Positions 8,254-17,800 of a DNA stretch of 64,000 nt are shown one piece after another. This DNA comes from Franzmannia qiaohouensis. Its GTDB lineage: Bacteria > Pseudomonadota > Gammaproteobacteria > Pseudomonadales > Halomonadaceae. Made by a program: the position numbers and the translations under genes. The notes beneath the pieces were generated by a model. The model saw only the letters and a list, made by a program, of their open reading frames with translations. It was not told the DNA's origin and searched no databases. The stretch spans positions 1 through 64,000 of the forward strand of contig NZ_JARWAM010000016.1 of the NCBI RefSeq assembly GCF_031451695.1, written 5' to 3'. Every line of letters starts with the position of its first letter. Positions within the stretch are counted from its first letter, which is position 1.

Positions 8254-8871
8254 TTATAGCTGGATGCCGGAGAACGACATGAAGCCGAGCGACATCAGGC
8301 CCACGGTGATGAAGGTAATGCCCAGGCCCTGCAGGCCGCCGGGCACGTCGCTGTACTTGAGCTTCTCGCGGATGCCGGCCAGGGCGGTGATCGCCAGCGC
8401 CCAGCCGAAGCCAGCACCGGCGCCGTAGACCACCGACTCGCCGAAGGTGTAGTTACGCTCGACCATGAACAGTACGCCACCCAGGATCGCGCAGTTCACG
8501 GTGATCAGCGGCAGGAACACGCCCAGCGCGTTATAGAGCGCGGGCACGTACTTGTCGAGGAACATCTCGATGATCTGCACCAGGGCGGCGATCACGCCGA
8601 TGTAGCTGAGCAGCCCGAGGAACGACAGGTCGATGTTCTCGGCGCCAGCGATGCCGGTCCAGGTCAATGCCCCTTCGGCGAGGAGGTAATTGAGCACCAG
8701 GTTGTTGACCGGCACGGTGATGGTGAGTACGACCACCACCGCCACGCCGAGGCCGAACGACGAGGAGACCTTCTTGGATACCGCCAGGAAGGTGCACATG
8801 CCGAGGAAGAACGCCAGCGCCATGTTTTCGACGAACACCGAGGCGATGAACAGGCTCAGATAGTGTTCCAT
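8254..8871 (-). CDS. nqrE: Na+-translocating NADH:quinone reductase subunit E
   Basis: Membrane subunit of 205 residues with six helices, paralogous to NqrD. The two subunits together hold the intramembrane iron–sulfur centre through paired cysteines. Here candidates are the cysteine in FFLGMCTFLAV (helix 1) and the one in LITVNCAILGGV (helix 4). The opening MEHYLSLFIASVFVENMALA is typical of the family. It starts one base after the nqrD stop. Confidence 0.98.
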   Translation of the reverse strand: MEHYLSLFIASVFVENMALAFFLGMCTFLAVSKKVSSSFGLGVAVVVVLTITVPVNNLVLNYLLAEGALTWTGIAGAENIDLSFLGLLSYIGVIAALVQIIEMFLDKYVPALYNALGVFLPLITVNCAILGGVLFMVERNYTFGESVVYGAGAGFGWALAITALAGIREKLKYSDVPGGLQGLGITFITVGLMSLGFMSFSGIQL

Positions 8872-8872
8872 G

Positions 8873-9541
8873 TTACACGGCCTCCTTGGGTTCGGTGTTG
8901 TGCTTCATCTTGAACTCGTTCTCTTCGATCTGCTCCGGATAGGCCTCGCGGATCACCCAGATCATCAGGCCGATGATGAAGAACGCCGAGGGCGGCAGCA
9001 GCATCAGGCCGTTGGGTACATACCAGCCGCCATCCTGCACCGGTGCGAGGATGGTGAAGCCGAACACGCTGCCGGAGCCGAACAGCTCGCGGAAGAAGCC
9101 CACTACCATCAGCACCACACCGTAGCCCAGGCCGTTGCCGATGCCGTCGATGAACGACATCTTGGGGCTGTTCTGCATGGCGAAGCCCTCGGCGCGGCCA
9201 AGGATGATGCAGTTGGTGATGATCAGCCCGACGAACACCGACAGCTGCTGGGACATCTGGTAGGCGAAGGCGCGCAGCACCTGGTCGACCACGATAACCA
9301 GCGAGGCGATGATGGTCACCTGCACGATGATGCGGATCGACGACGGAATGTGGGCGCGAATCAGCGACACGAACAGGTTCGAGAACGCACACACGAACAC
9401 CACCGCCAGGGTCATGACCAGCGACACGCTCATGCTGGTGGTGACCGCCAGTGCCGAGCAGACCCCGAGGATCTGCAGGGCGATGGGGTTGTTCTTGAAC
9501 AGAGGCGTTATCAGAACGCCTTTGGTGGAATCAGCAGCCAT
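8873..9541 (-). CDS. nqrD: Na+-translocating NADH:quinone reductase subunit D
   Basis: Six-helix membrane subunit, partner of NqrE. Cysteines in LQILGVCSALAV and LIITNCIILGRAEG correspond to the pair that binds the membrane iron centre. I start at the ATG at 9541 (MAADSTKGVLITPL, 222 residues), two bases after the nqrC stop and with a GAGGGAG upstream. A TTG six bases earlier (9547) is in frame but less likely. Confidence 0.97.
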   Translation of the reverse strand: MAADSTKGVLITPLFKNNPIALQILGVCSALAVTTSMSVSLVMTLAVVFVCAFSNLFVSLIRAHIPSSIRIIVQVTIIASLVIVVDQVLRAFAYQMSQQLSVFVGLIITNCIILGRAEGFAMQNSPKMSFIDGIGNGLGYGVVLMVVGFFRELFGSGSVFGFTILAPVQDGGWYVPNGLMLLPPSAFFIIGLMIWVIREAYPEQIEENEFKMKHNTEPKEAV

Positions 9542-9543
9542 GA

Positions 9544-10359
9544 TCAAGCTCCCTCTTCTTCGATGTCGACGTCGGCGTCCTGGGCCTCTTCGAGGCTGAT
9601 GCCATCGCGGAAGCGCGCCAGGTATTCACCGAAGCCTTCCGGGCTAAGCCAGAACTGCAGCATGTTGGTCACCCCGTTGGCGGTCAGGGTGGCACCGGAC
9701 AGGCCGTCGACTTCATAGTCGCCGCTGCCGCTGCCGCGGGCCACGCGAATGGCCGGATTAAGGCTACCCTCTTCGTCGTATATCCGCTTGCCTTCCCACT
9801 GCGCCTGCCAGCGCGGGTTGTTGACCTCGGCGCCAAGCCCCGGGGTCTCGCTGTGCTCATAGTAGGTGATGCCGACGATGGTGTTGCCGTCGCCCTGAAT
9901 CGACATGTAGCCGCGCATCAGCCCCCACAGACCCTGGCCACGGATCGGCACAATGATCTGGTCGGGATTGTCGCCATCACCCACCAGGTAAACGGTGGCG
10001 TAGTTCTCCTGGCGGCTGAGGCCGGCGATGTCGCGATCACCCGACAGGGTGCGCGAGGACGCCGGATCGCGAGCGGCCTGGAAGTGATCGAAGGTGTCAG
10101 GATCGAACTCATCGGTGTACTCACCGGTGCGCAGATCCACCACGCGGGGCTCGATCTCGGCGAAGGCCGCTTCCACGTCCATGCCGCGCTCGTAGAGGTT
10201 GGCGACGCGCAGGATGTTGGTCTTGCGGTCGAGCTCCTCGTTGAGCGCCTGCATCGGACGCAGCGCCACCGCGGCGGTGGAGACCACCACCGAGCAGACG
10301 ATGCACAGCGCGAACGCCACGATCAGGATCTTCTTGATGGAGTTATTGCTCTGTGCCAT
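9544..10359 (-). CDS. nqrC: Na+-translocating NADH:quinone reductase subunit C
   Basis: Periplasm-facing subunit of 271 residues with one N-terminal membrane helix (about 10-33). It carries the covalent-FMN motif SGAT at about 221-224 (DGLSGATLTANGV), in which T224 takes the phosphoester-linked flavin. The modification needs an ApbE flavinyltransferase, which is notable because the operon's own ApbE-like gene looks degenerate. The ATG overlaps the nqrB stop by one base (TGATG). Confidence 0.98.
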   Translation of the reverse strand: MAQSNNSIKKILIVAFALCIVCSVVVSTAAVALRPMQALNEELDRKTNILRVANLYERGMDVEAAFAEIEPRVVDLRTGEYTDEFDPDTFDHFQAARDPASSRTLSGDRDIAGLSRQENYATVYLVGDGDNPDQIIVPIRGQGLWGLMRGYMSIQGDGNTIVGITYYEHSETPGLGAEVNNPRWQAQWEGKRIYDEEGSLNPAIRVARGSGSGDYEVDGLSGATLTANGVTNMLQFWLSPEGFGEYLARFRDGISLEEAQDADVDIEEEGA

Positions 10360-11582
10360 CAGGCAGTCTCCTCGGCCGGCGCACCAACGCGCTGCTGACG
10401 GCGCTTGATGTTGGCCTGAACAAAGATGTGGTCGATCAGCGGAGCGAACAGGTTGGCGAACAGGATCGCCAGCATGATGCCCTCGGGGAACGCCGGGTTG
10501 ACCACGCGAATCAGCACGGTCATCACGCCGATCAGTGCGCCGAAGATCAGACGCCCCTGGTTGGTCATGGAGGCCGACACCGGGTCAGTGGCCATGAACA
10601 CCATGCCGAAGGCGAAGCCGCCAATCACCAGGTGCCAGTACCACGGCATGGCGAACATCGGATTGGTGTCGGAACCGATCAAGTTGAACAGCGAACTGGT
10701 CGCGACCATGCCGAGGAACACCCCGAGCATGATTCGCCACGAGGCGATTCGCGTCCATAGCAAGACTGCAGCACCAATGAAGATCGCCAGCGTCGAGACC
10801 TCACCCACCGAGCCGGGGATGAAGCCGAAGAAGGCGTCCCACCAGCTGAACTGGGTAGTCAGGCTGGCCATGCCCTCCTGGAAGGCGATCGACAGCGCGG
10901 TGGCGCCGGTGTAGCCGTCGGCTGCGACCCATACTGCGTCACCGGAGATCTGCGCCGGGTAGGCAAAGTAGAGGAAGGCGCGGCCGGTCAACGCAGGGTT
11001 GAGGAAGTTCTTGCCGGTACCGCCGAAGATCTCCTTGCCGATCACGATGCCGAAGGTGATGCCCAGCGCCACCTGCCACAGCGGGATGGTGGCCGGCAGG
11101 ATCAGCGCATACAGCACCGAAGTGACGAAGAAGCCTTCGTTGACCTCGTGGCCGCGCTTGACTGCGAACAGCACTTCCCAGAAACCGCCCACGGCGAAGG
11201 TCACCAGGTAGATGGGCAGGAAGTAGGTCGCGCCGAGCACGAAGTTGGCCCACAGGCTGCCCGGATCATGGCCGCTGGCGAGCAGCATCATGATCGCCTC
11301 GCGCCAGCCAGCCATCGACTCGTAGCCGCCGGCGATGGCGGTGTTGGCCTGCCAGCCGGCGTTCCACATGCCGAAGAACATCGCCGGGAAGGTACACATC
11401 CAGACGGTGATCATGATGCGCTTGAGGTCGACGCCATCGCGCACGTGCGCCGTGGTCTTGGTCACGCTGGGCGGCGCGTAGAAGATGGTGTCGACGGCTT
11501 CGTACAGCGGATAGAACTTCTCGTACTTGCCGCCCTTGTGGAAGTGCGGCTCGAGATTGTCGAGTGTCTGTCGGATACCCAT
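10359..11582 (-). CDS. nqrB: Na+-translocating NADH:quinone reductase subunit B
   Basis: Main sodium-channel and quinone-site subunit: 407 residues, about ten membrane helices. The covalent-FMN site is TGAT in DGYTGATALS (about 225-228), with T228 as the acceptor. It opens with MGIRQTLDNLEPHFHKGGK, like other NqrB proteins. The start lies among two adjacent ATGs at 11585 and 11582 that overlap or follow the nqrA stop. I use 11582; the upstream extension to 11666 is nqrA sequence in another frame. Confidence 0.97.
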   Translation of the reverse strand: MGIRQTLDNLEPHFHKGGKYEKFYPLYEAVDTIFYAPPSVTKTTAHVRDGVDLKRIMITVWMCTFPAMFFGMWNAGWQANTAIAGGYESMAGWREAIMMLLASGHDPGSLWANFVLGATYFLPIYLVTFAVGGFWEVLFAVKRGHEVNEGFFVTSVLYALILPATIPLWQVALGITFGIVIGKEIFGGTGKNFLNPALTGRAFLYFAYPAQISGDAVWVAADGYTGATALSIAFQEGMASLTTQFSWWDAFFGFIPGSVGEVSTLAIFIGAAVLLWTRIASWRIMLGVFLGMVATSSLFNLIGSDTNPMFAMPWYWHLVIGGFAFGMVFMATDPVSASMTNQGRLIFGALIGVMTVLIRVVNPAFPEGIMLAILFANLFAPLIDHIFVQANIKRRQQRVGAPAEETA

Positions 11583-11584
11583 CA

Positions 11585-12937
11585 TCAAGCCTCTTTCTCG
11601 ATCGTGGTGAGATTGTCGCGCAGGATGGGACCGTACTCGTACTTGCCGGGGCACACGTAGGTGCACAGCGCGAGGTCTTCCTCATCCAGTTCCAGACAAC
11701 CGAGCTGCATGGCGGTCTCGATGTCACCGACGATCAATGAACGCAGCAGCTGAGTGGGCAGGATATCCAGTGGCATCACTGTCTCGTAGGCGCCCACCGG
11801 GACCATGGCGCGCTCGGAGCCATTGGTCGAGGTGTCAGGCGCATAGTTCGACAGGCCAAGGACCTTGGAGACATAGATACCCAGCACCGAATGACGGTTG
11901 GCACCCGGCGACAACCAGCCCATGAAGGCGCGCTTGTTGCCCTCCTCGAGCAGGCTGACCTGATTGTGGAAACGCCCCAGGTAGCGCAGCGCTCCCTCGC
12001 AGGTAGAGCCGGAGAATACCGAACCGGAAATGACGCGAGTGTCATCGGGGTTGACCACTTCACCAGCGAGCAGTTCCTCGCTGCTGGCACCCACCCGGGT
12101 GCGCAGCAGGCGAGGATTCTCGGCGCGCGGGCCGCCCAGGGCGACCACGCGGCTGACATCCAGGACGCCCTGGGCAAACAGCTTGCCGAAGGCGATCACA
12201 TCCTGATAGCCGATGTGCCAGACCTGCTTGTGCAGGGCCACCGGCGACAGATAGTGGATATGGGTACCCACCAGGCCGGCGGGATGCGGGCCAGCGAACT
12301 GCTCGACTTGCACGCCGTCGACATCGCTGCCGGGCAGCTTGGCATCGGCGCCGGTACACAGGAACACCTTGCCTTCTGTCAGGCGCGTCAGCACCTTGAG
12401 GCCGTGCTCGAACGCCTCGGGCTGCTCGTTGATCACCAGCGCCGGGTCGCCGGCCAGCGGATGGGTATCCACGGCGGTGACAAAGATATTCTCGGGCGTG
12501 GCGTCGAGGGCCGGGGTACGGGAATAGGGGCGCGTGCGCAGCGCGGTCCAGAGGCCGGACTCGACCAGCTGGTCGACCACCACCTGGCGCTCCAGGCCGT
12601 CGAGCTTGTCGGCACCGTGGGCGGTGAACTCGACGCGCTCCTCGTTGCCTTCGGCGACCTTGATCACCACCGACAGCAGGCGGCGCTTTTCGCCGCGGTT
12701 GATAGCCACCACCTCACCAGCCGCCGGCGCGGTGAAGCGCACGCCGTCGATCTTCTTGTCGGTGAAGAGTAGCTGGCCCAGCTTGACGCTGTCCCCCTCC
12801 CGGACCTCCATGGTCGGCTTCATGCCAACGTAGTCGGTACCCAGGACTGCCACGTGGCGCACCGCGCGCGCATCCTCGATGCGCTGCTCGGGCACCCCGG
12901 TGATGGGGAGATCCAGGCCTTTTTTGACTTCGATCAT
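11585..12937 (-). CDS. nqrA: Na+-translocating NADH:quinone reductase subunit A
   Basis: First gene of the nqr operon; 450-residue peripheral cytoplasmic subunit without cofactors, bearing an RnfC-like barrel-sandwich/SLBB architecture. The N-terminus MIEVKKGLDLPITG and TAPAAGEVVAINRGEKRRLL are family hallmarks, as is the late LDEEDLALCTYVCPGKYEYG. Together with NqrB–F it forms the respiratory sodium pump, which suits a marine or halophilic host. About 286 bases separate it from gap and hold the operon's probable promoter. Confidence 0.97.
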   Translation of the reverse strand: MIEVKKGLDLPITGVPEQRIEDARAVRHVAVLGTDYVGMKPTMEVREGDSVKLGQLLFTDKKIDGVRFTAPAAGEVVAINRGEKRRLLSVVIKVAEGNEERVEFTAHGADKLDGLERQVVVDQLVESGLWTALRTRPYSRTPALDATPENIFVTAVDTHPLAGDPALVINEQPEAFEHGLKVLTRLTEGKVFLCTGADAKLPGSDVDGVQVEQFAGPHPAGLVGTHIHYLSPVALHKQVWHIGYQDVIAFGKLFAQGVLDVSRVVALGGPRAENPRLLRTRVGASSEELLAGEVVNPDDTRVISGSVFSGSTCEGALRYLGRFHNQVSLLEEGNKRAFMGWLSPGANRHSVLGIYVSKVLGLSNYAPDTSTNGSERAMVPVGAYETVMPLDILPTQLLRSLIVGDIETAMQLGCLELDEEDLALCTYVCPGKYEYGPILRDNLTTIEKEA

Positions 12938-13100
12938 AGTCTCGCCCAGTTAGGATCTGATGTGGAAGGAAAGGGGTTCGACGGACGCACGCGCCAGCAC
13001 GGCTTGCGCCGGCCGCTCGTCACGGACTTCGAATTCTTTTCTTATCAGAAGGTTGCCAGTTCGACCCGAGCTCACTCGAGTCGTGCCAAAAATCCTGAGT

Positions 13101-13106
13101 ATTATA
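13101..13106 (-). promoter_or_regulatory. candidate -10 box for the nqr operon
   Basis: Read on the minus strand this is a perfect TATAAT, in an AT-rich pocket of the otherwise GC-rich gap between gap and nqrA, about 165 bases upstream of nqrA. I see no good -35 at 16-18 bases. An extra TTCTTTTCTTATCAGAAG pocket lies between it and the gene. Assigned by position and sequence only. Confidence 0.4.
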
Positions 13107-13144
13107 AAGAGATACGCAGCGAAAGGCCACCGGCGAGAGGGCGC

Positions 13145-13176
13145 AAAACGGCCCGCCGAAGGTCTCGACGGGCCGT
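13145..13176 (-). terminator. intrinsic terminator of gap
   Basis: An 8-bp perfect stem, ACGGCCCG / CGGGCCGT, with a 13-base loop. On the minus strand it is followed directly by TTTTG. It lies 48 bases past the gap stop codon and separates gap from the nqr promoter region. Confidence 0.75.
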
Positions 13177-13223
13177 GCAGAAGCGTGGCGATGGCGCTGG
13201 GCGGCCCCGCCCAGCGGCGACGA

Positions 13224-14687
13224 TCAGTCGCGGTCCTTGGGGAACACCAGGAAGCTGACGTTGGACATATGCTGGAGGATACGCACCACCTGGCAGCTGT
13301 AGCCGAACTCGTTGTCGTACCACACATAGAGCACCGCATTCTTGCCGTCGGCGATGGTCGCCTTGGCGTCGACGATGCCGGCGTGGCGGTTGCCGACGAA
13401 GTCCGACGACACCACTTCCGGCGAATCGACGTAGTCGATCTGCTTCTGCATCGGCGAGTGCACCGCCATGCGCCGCAGGTAGTCGTTGAGCGCCTCGGCG
13501 TCGGTGTCCTGGTGCAGGTTGAGGTTGAGGATCGCCATCGACACATTGGGGATCGGCACGCGGATGGCGTTGCCGGTCAGCTTGCCGGTGAGCTCGGGCA
13601 GCGCCTTGGCCACCGCCTTGGCGGCGCCGGTCTCGGTCAACACCATGTTGAGCGGCGCGCTGCGGCCACGGCGGTCGCCCTTGTGATAGTTATCGATCAG
13701 GTTCTGGTCGTTGGTGTAGGCGTGTACCGTCTCGACGTGGCCGTGCTCGATACCGTACTGGTCATTGATCGCCTTGAGCACCGGCACGATGGCGTTGGTG
13801 GTGCACGAGGCGGCGGAGACGATGCGGTCGTCGCTGGTGATGTCGGCGTGGTTGATGCCGTAGACGACGTTCTTGATATCGCCCTTGCCCGGCGCGGTCA
13901 GCAGCGCCTTGGCCGCCCCCTTGCACGCGAGGTGCTGGGAGAGGCCCTCCTCGTCGCGCCACATGCCGGTGTTGTCGACGATCAGGGCATTGTCGATGCC
14001 GTAGGCGGTGTAGTCGATCTCGGAGGGCGAGTCGGCGTAGATCACCTTGATGTAGTTGCCGTTGGCGATCAGCGCGCTATTCTCGGCATCCACGGCAATA
14101 CTGCCCGAGAAGGGGCCGTGTACCGAGTCGCGGCGCAGCAGGCTGGCGCGCTTCTCGAGGTCCTTGGCGATATCGCCGCGACCGCGCACGACGATGGCGC
14201 GCAGACGCAGCAGATTGCCGCCGCCGGCCTTCTCGATCAGGATCCGCGCGAGGATGCGGCCGATACGCCCGAAACCGTAGAGCACTACGTCCTTGGGCTC
14301 GTTGTGGTTGCCGTTGCTCTGATGCCCGCCGACGATCTCGGCCAGCTCACGCTCGAGGAAGGCGTGGACGTCACCGTTGCCGCGGGTCTTGTAGGCCACC
14401 GCCAGCTTGCCGACGTCGATGTGGGCCGGCCCCAGGTCGAGCTCGGTCATGGCCTTGACCAGCGGGAAGGTGTCGCGCACGTCGAGCTCGGTGCCCTCGA
14501 CCTTCTTGACGAAGCGGTGGTCCTTGAGGATACGAATCACCGACTGGTTGATCAGCGAGCGGCCGAACAGCGAAGTGACGATGTTGTACTGGCGATAGAG
14601 CTTGCCCAGCAGCGGAATCATTTCTTCGGCGATGGCTTCGCTACCTTGCCACTCCTCAAAGACGGTCTCGAGCGTTTGCTGACTCAC
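13224..14687 (-). CDS. gap: glyceraldehyde-3-phosphate dehydrogenase with N-terminal extension
   Basis: Phosphorylating GAPDH: a Rossmann NAD(P) domain (VVLYGFGRIGRILARIL, about 133-149), the catalytic ASCTTNAIVPVLKAI and the C-terminal VWYDNEFGYSCQVVRIL. At 487 residues it is about 150 longer than ordinary GapA. The first 130 residues form an alpha-helical-looking extension that includes a possible coiled region and the FPLVKAMTELDLG segment. The same long form sits next to nqr and mfd in Pseudomonas aeruginosa (PA3001, from memory). Its preferred direction and cofactor cannot be read from sequence. It is divergent from mfd. Confidence 0.92.
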   Translation of the reverse strand: MSQQTLETVFEEWQGSEAIAEEMIPLLGKLYRQYNIVTSLFGRSLINQSVIRILKDHRFVKKVEGTELDVRDTFPLVKAMTELDLGPAHIDVGKLAVAYKTRGNGDVHAFLERELAEIVGGHQSNGNHNEPKDVVLYGFGRIGRILARILIEKAGGGNLLRLRAIVVRGRGDIAKDLEKRASLLRRDSVHGPFSGSIAVDAENSALIANGNYIKVIYADSPSEIDYTAYGIDNALIVDNTGMWRDEEGLSQHLACKGAAKALLTAPGKGDIKNVVYGINHADITSDDRIVSAASCTTNAIVPVLKAINDQYGIEHGHVETVHAYTNDQNLIDNYHKGDRRGRSAPLNMVLTETGAAKAVAKALPELTGKLTGNAIRVPIPNVSMAILNLNLHQDTDAEALNDYLRRMAVHSPMQKQIDYVDSPEVVSSDFVGNRHAGIVDAKATIADGKNAVLYVWYDNEFGYSCQVVRILQHMSNVSFLVFPKDRD

Positions 14688-14724
14688 GTGGGGCCTCTTC
14701 TACGTCATGGGTATCGAATGTGGC

Positions 14725-14841
14725 GCTATTATCGCGGCAGCGCAGCACGACAGCAATTGCTGGATGGTCGCAGCCGCTGTAGGGCAATTACAGAATCGCG
14801 GGCTTGACTACAAGATACATATAAGGCTGCTATTATCGCGG
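14725..14841. repeat. pair of 13-bp direct repeats in the gap/mfd divergent region
   Basis: GCTATTATCGCGG occurs at 14725-14737 and again at 14829-14841, 104 bases apart, each near the start of one of the two divergent genes. Read on the minus strand the first copy gives GATAAT, with TTGCTG 17 bases upstream: a plausible gap promoter. Read on the plus strand the second gives an extended -10 for mfd. The sequence may therefore be a repeated promoter core or a shared operator. Confidence 0.45.
14828..14836 (+). promoter_or_regulatory. candidate extended -10 promoter for mfd
   Basis: TGCTATTAT matches the extended -10 pattern (TGnTATnAT) 36 bases before the mfd start. A TTGACT at 14804-14809 lies 21 bases upstream, too far for an ordinary -35, so the extended -10 would have to carry the promoter. 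Confidence 0.4.
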
Positions 14842-14872
14842 ATTCGCTCTCAAGGTTCGCGATTTCGATACC

Positions 14873-17800
14873 ATGCCGCATTTTTCTCCGCTCGACCCAC
14901 CGCGCCCCTCCGGCACCCGCGAGACGCTCTACTGGCAGCGCCCCCACGGCAGCGCCCTGGCCCTGGCCCTGGCGCGCCTGGCTGCCGATGCACCGTTGCT
15001 GGTGATCACCGCCGACACCGCCGAGGCCCAGCGCCTGGAAAACGACCTGGCGTTCTTCGCCGACGCCCCGGTGATGCCCTTCCCCGACTGGGAGACGCTG
15101 CCCTACGACAGCTTCTCGCCGCATCAGGACATCGTATCGGCACGGCTACGCACCCTGCGCGAGCTGCAGCAGGCCAGCCACGGCATCGTACTGGTACCGA
15201 TCAACACACTGATGCAGCGCCTGGCACCGGTGGAGTACATCGCCGGGCGGGTCTTGAGCCTGGAAGTCGGCCAGACCCTGGACCGCGAGGGCTTTCGCGA
15301 GAGCCTGTCGCGGGCCGGCTACCGCGCGGTGGAAACGGTCTATGAGCCCGGCGAGTACGCCCTGCGCGGCGCGCTGATCGACCTCTACCCGATGGGCAGC
15401 GAAGCGCCGCTGCGCATCGACCTGTTCGACGACGAGATCGACACCCTGCGCCACTTCGACCCCGACACCCAGCGCAGCCAGGACAAGGTCGAGCGGGTCG
15501 AGCTGCTGCCAGCCCACGAGTATTCGCTGTCGCGCAGCGCCATCGCCTGCTTCCGCGAAGGCTTCGAGACGCTGTTCGACGTCGACCCGCGCCAGTGCCC
15601 ACTCTACGTCGATGCCCTCAAGGGCATCCCTTCGCCGGGCCTGGAGCAGTACCTGCCGCTGTTCTTCGAGGAAACCGCGACGCTGTTCGAGCATCTTGCC
15701 GCGAGCACCCGGGTCGCCACCCTGCCCGGTGTGTTCGAGGCCGCCGAGCACCACTGGGCGGCGATCGAGAGCCGCTTTGAGAACCTCGGCGTCGACCCTA
15801 CCCGGCCGCTGCTGCCGCCGCATCGCGCCTTCGTGCCGGTAGCCGAGGTGTTTGGCGCCATCAAGCGCCACCCACGGGTGGCGATGACCGAGGACCCCGA
15901 CCACCCCCACGTGCGGCTGTCGGCCACCCAGCCGCCGCCCACGGTGGCCATCAACGCCCGCGCCCAGCAGCCGCTGGCATCATTGCAGCGCTTCCTCGCC
16001 GACCATCCGACGGCGCGGGTGCTGTTCGTCGCCGAGTCCCGCGGCCGCCGCGAGGCCATCGAGGAGCAGCTCGCCCCGCTGCATCTCGCCCTGCCCCACG
16101 TCGACGACTGGCACGCTTTCGCCGGCGGCGAGCAGCACCTGGCGATTACCGAGGGCGGCCTCGAGGCCGGCCTGGCAATGGGTGACAGCGACGCCGGCAT
16201 CACGCTTGCCGTGGTCACCGAGTCGGAGCTGTTCGGCGACGTGGTGCGCCAGAGCCGCCGGCGCGCCAAGGCCACCGACGACAATGAGCTGGCGGTGCGC
16301 CACCTGGCCGAGCTCCACGAGGGCTCACCGGTGGTCCACCAGGCCCACGGCGTAGGCCGCTACCTGGGCCTGGAGCGCCTCGAGGCCGGCGGCCAGGCAG
16401 CAGAATTCCTGGCCCTGGAGTACGCCGACGGCGCCAAGCTCTACGTGCCGGTGGACAGCCTGCACCTGATCTCACGCTACGCCGGCGCCAGCGACGAGCT
16501 GGCACCGCTGCACAAGCTCGGCTCGGAGACCTGGGACAAGGCCAAGAAGAAGGCCGCCGAGAAGATACGCGACACCGCCGCCGAGCTGCTCGATGTCTAC
16601 GCCCGGCGCGAGGCGCGGGTCGGCTTCGCCTGCGACCTGCCGGTGGAGGAGTACGCGCGCTTCGCCGGCAGCTTCCCCTTCGAGGAGACCCCCGACCAGC
16701 GGGCAGCGATCGGCGCGGTGATCGGCGACATGACCCGCACCCAGCCGATGGACCGCGTGGTGTGCGGCGACGTCGGCTTCGGCAAGACTGAAGTGGCGAT
16801 GCGCGCCGCCTTCCTGGCCGTGCACTCCGGCCGCCAGGTGGTGGTGCTGGTGCCCACCACCCTGCTCGCCCAGCAGCACTACGACAACTTCCGCGACCGC
16901 TTCGCCGATACCGCGGTGCAGGTCGAGCTGATCTCGCGCTTCACCGGCGGCAAGGGCCAGGCCGAGTCGCTCAAGCGCATCGAGGAGGGCCGCGCCGATA
17001 TCGTCATCGGTACCCACAAGCTGCTCGCCAAGCGCATGCACTTCCCCAACATGGGGCTGCTGATCATCGACGAGGAGCACCGCTTCGGGGTCGCCCAGAA
17101 GGAGCGCCTCAAGAGCCTGCGTGCCGAGGTCGACATCCTGACCCTGACCGCCACGCCGATCCCGCGCACCCTCAATATGGCGATGAGCGGCATCCGCGAC
17201 CTGTCGATCATCGCCACCCCGCCGGCGCGGCGGCTGTCGGTGAAGACTTTCGTCCAGCAGCGCAACGAGGCGGTGGTCAAGGAGGCGATCCTGCGCGAGA
17301 TCCTGCGCGGCGGCCAGGTCTACGTGCTGCACAACGAGGTCAAGACCATCGAGACCAGCGCCGAGCAACTGCGCGAGCTAGTGCCCGAGGCACGGGTGGC
17401 GGTAGCCCACGGCCAGCTGCCTGAGCGCTCGCTGGAGCGCATCATGTCCGACTTCTACCACAAGCGCTTCAATGTGCTGGTGTGCTCGACCATCATCGAG
17501 ACCGGCATCGACGTACCCAGCGCCAACACCATCATCATCGAGCGCGCCGACAAGTTCGGCCTGGCCCAGCTGCACCAGCTGCGCGGCCGCGTAGGCCGCA
17601 GCCATCACCAGGCCTACGCCTACCTGCTGACCCCGCCGCCCAAGGCGATCACCCGCGATGCCGCCAAGCGCCTCGAGGCGATCAGCCAGGCCGAGGACCT
17701 CGGCGCCGGCTTCACCCTGGCCAGCCATGACATGGAGATTCGCGGCGCCGGCGAGCTGCTCGGCGACGAACAGAGCGGCCAGATGGAAACCATCGGCTAT

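Noticed and set aside
12960..14807. 615-codon plus-strand frame opposite gap
   Set aside because: Antisense shadow of the GAPDH gene; its composition is biased and no domain is recognisable.
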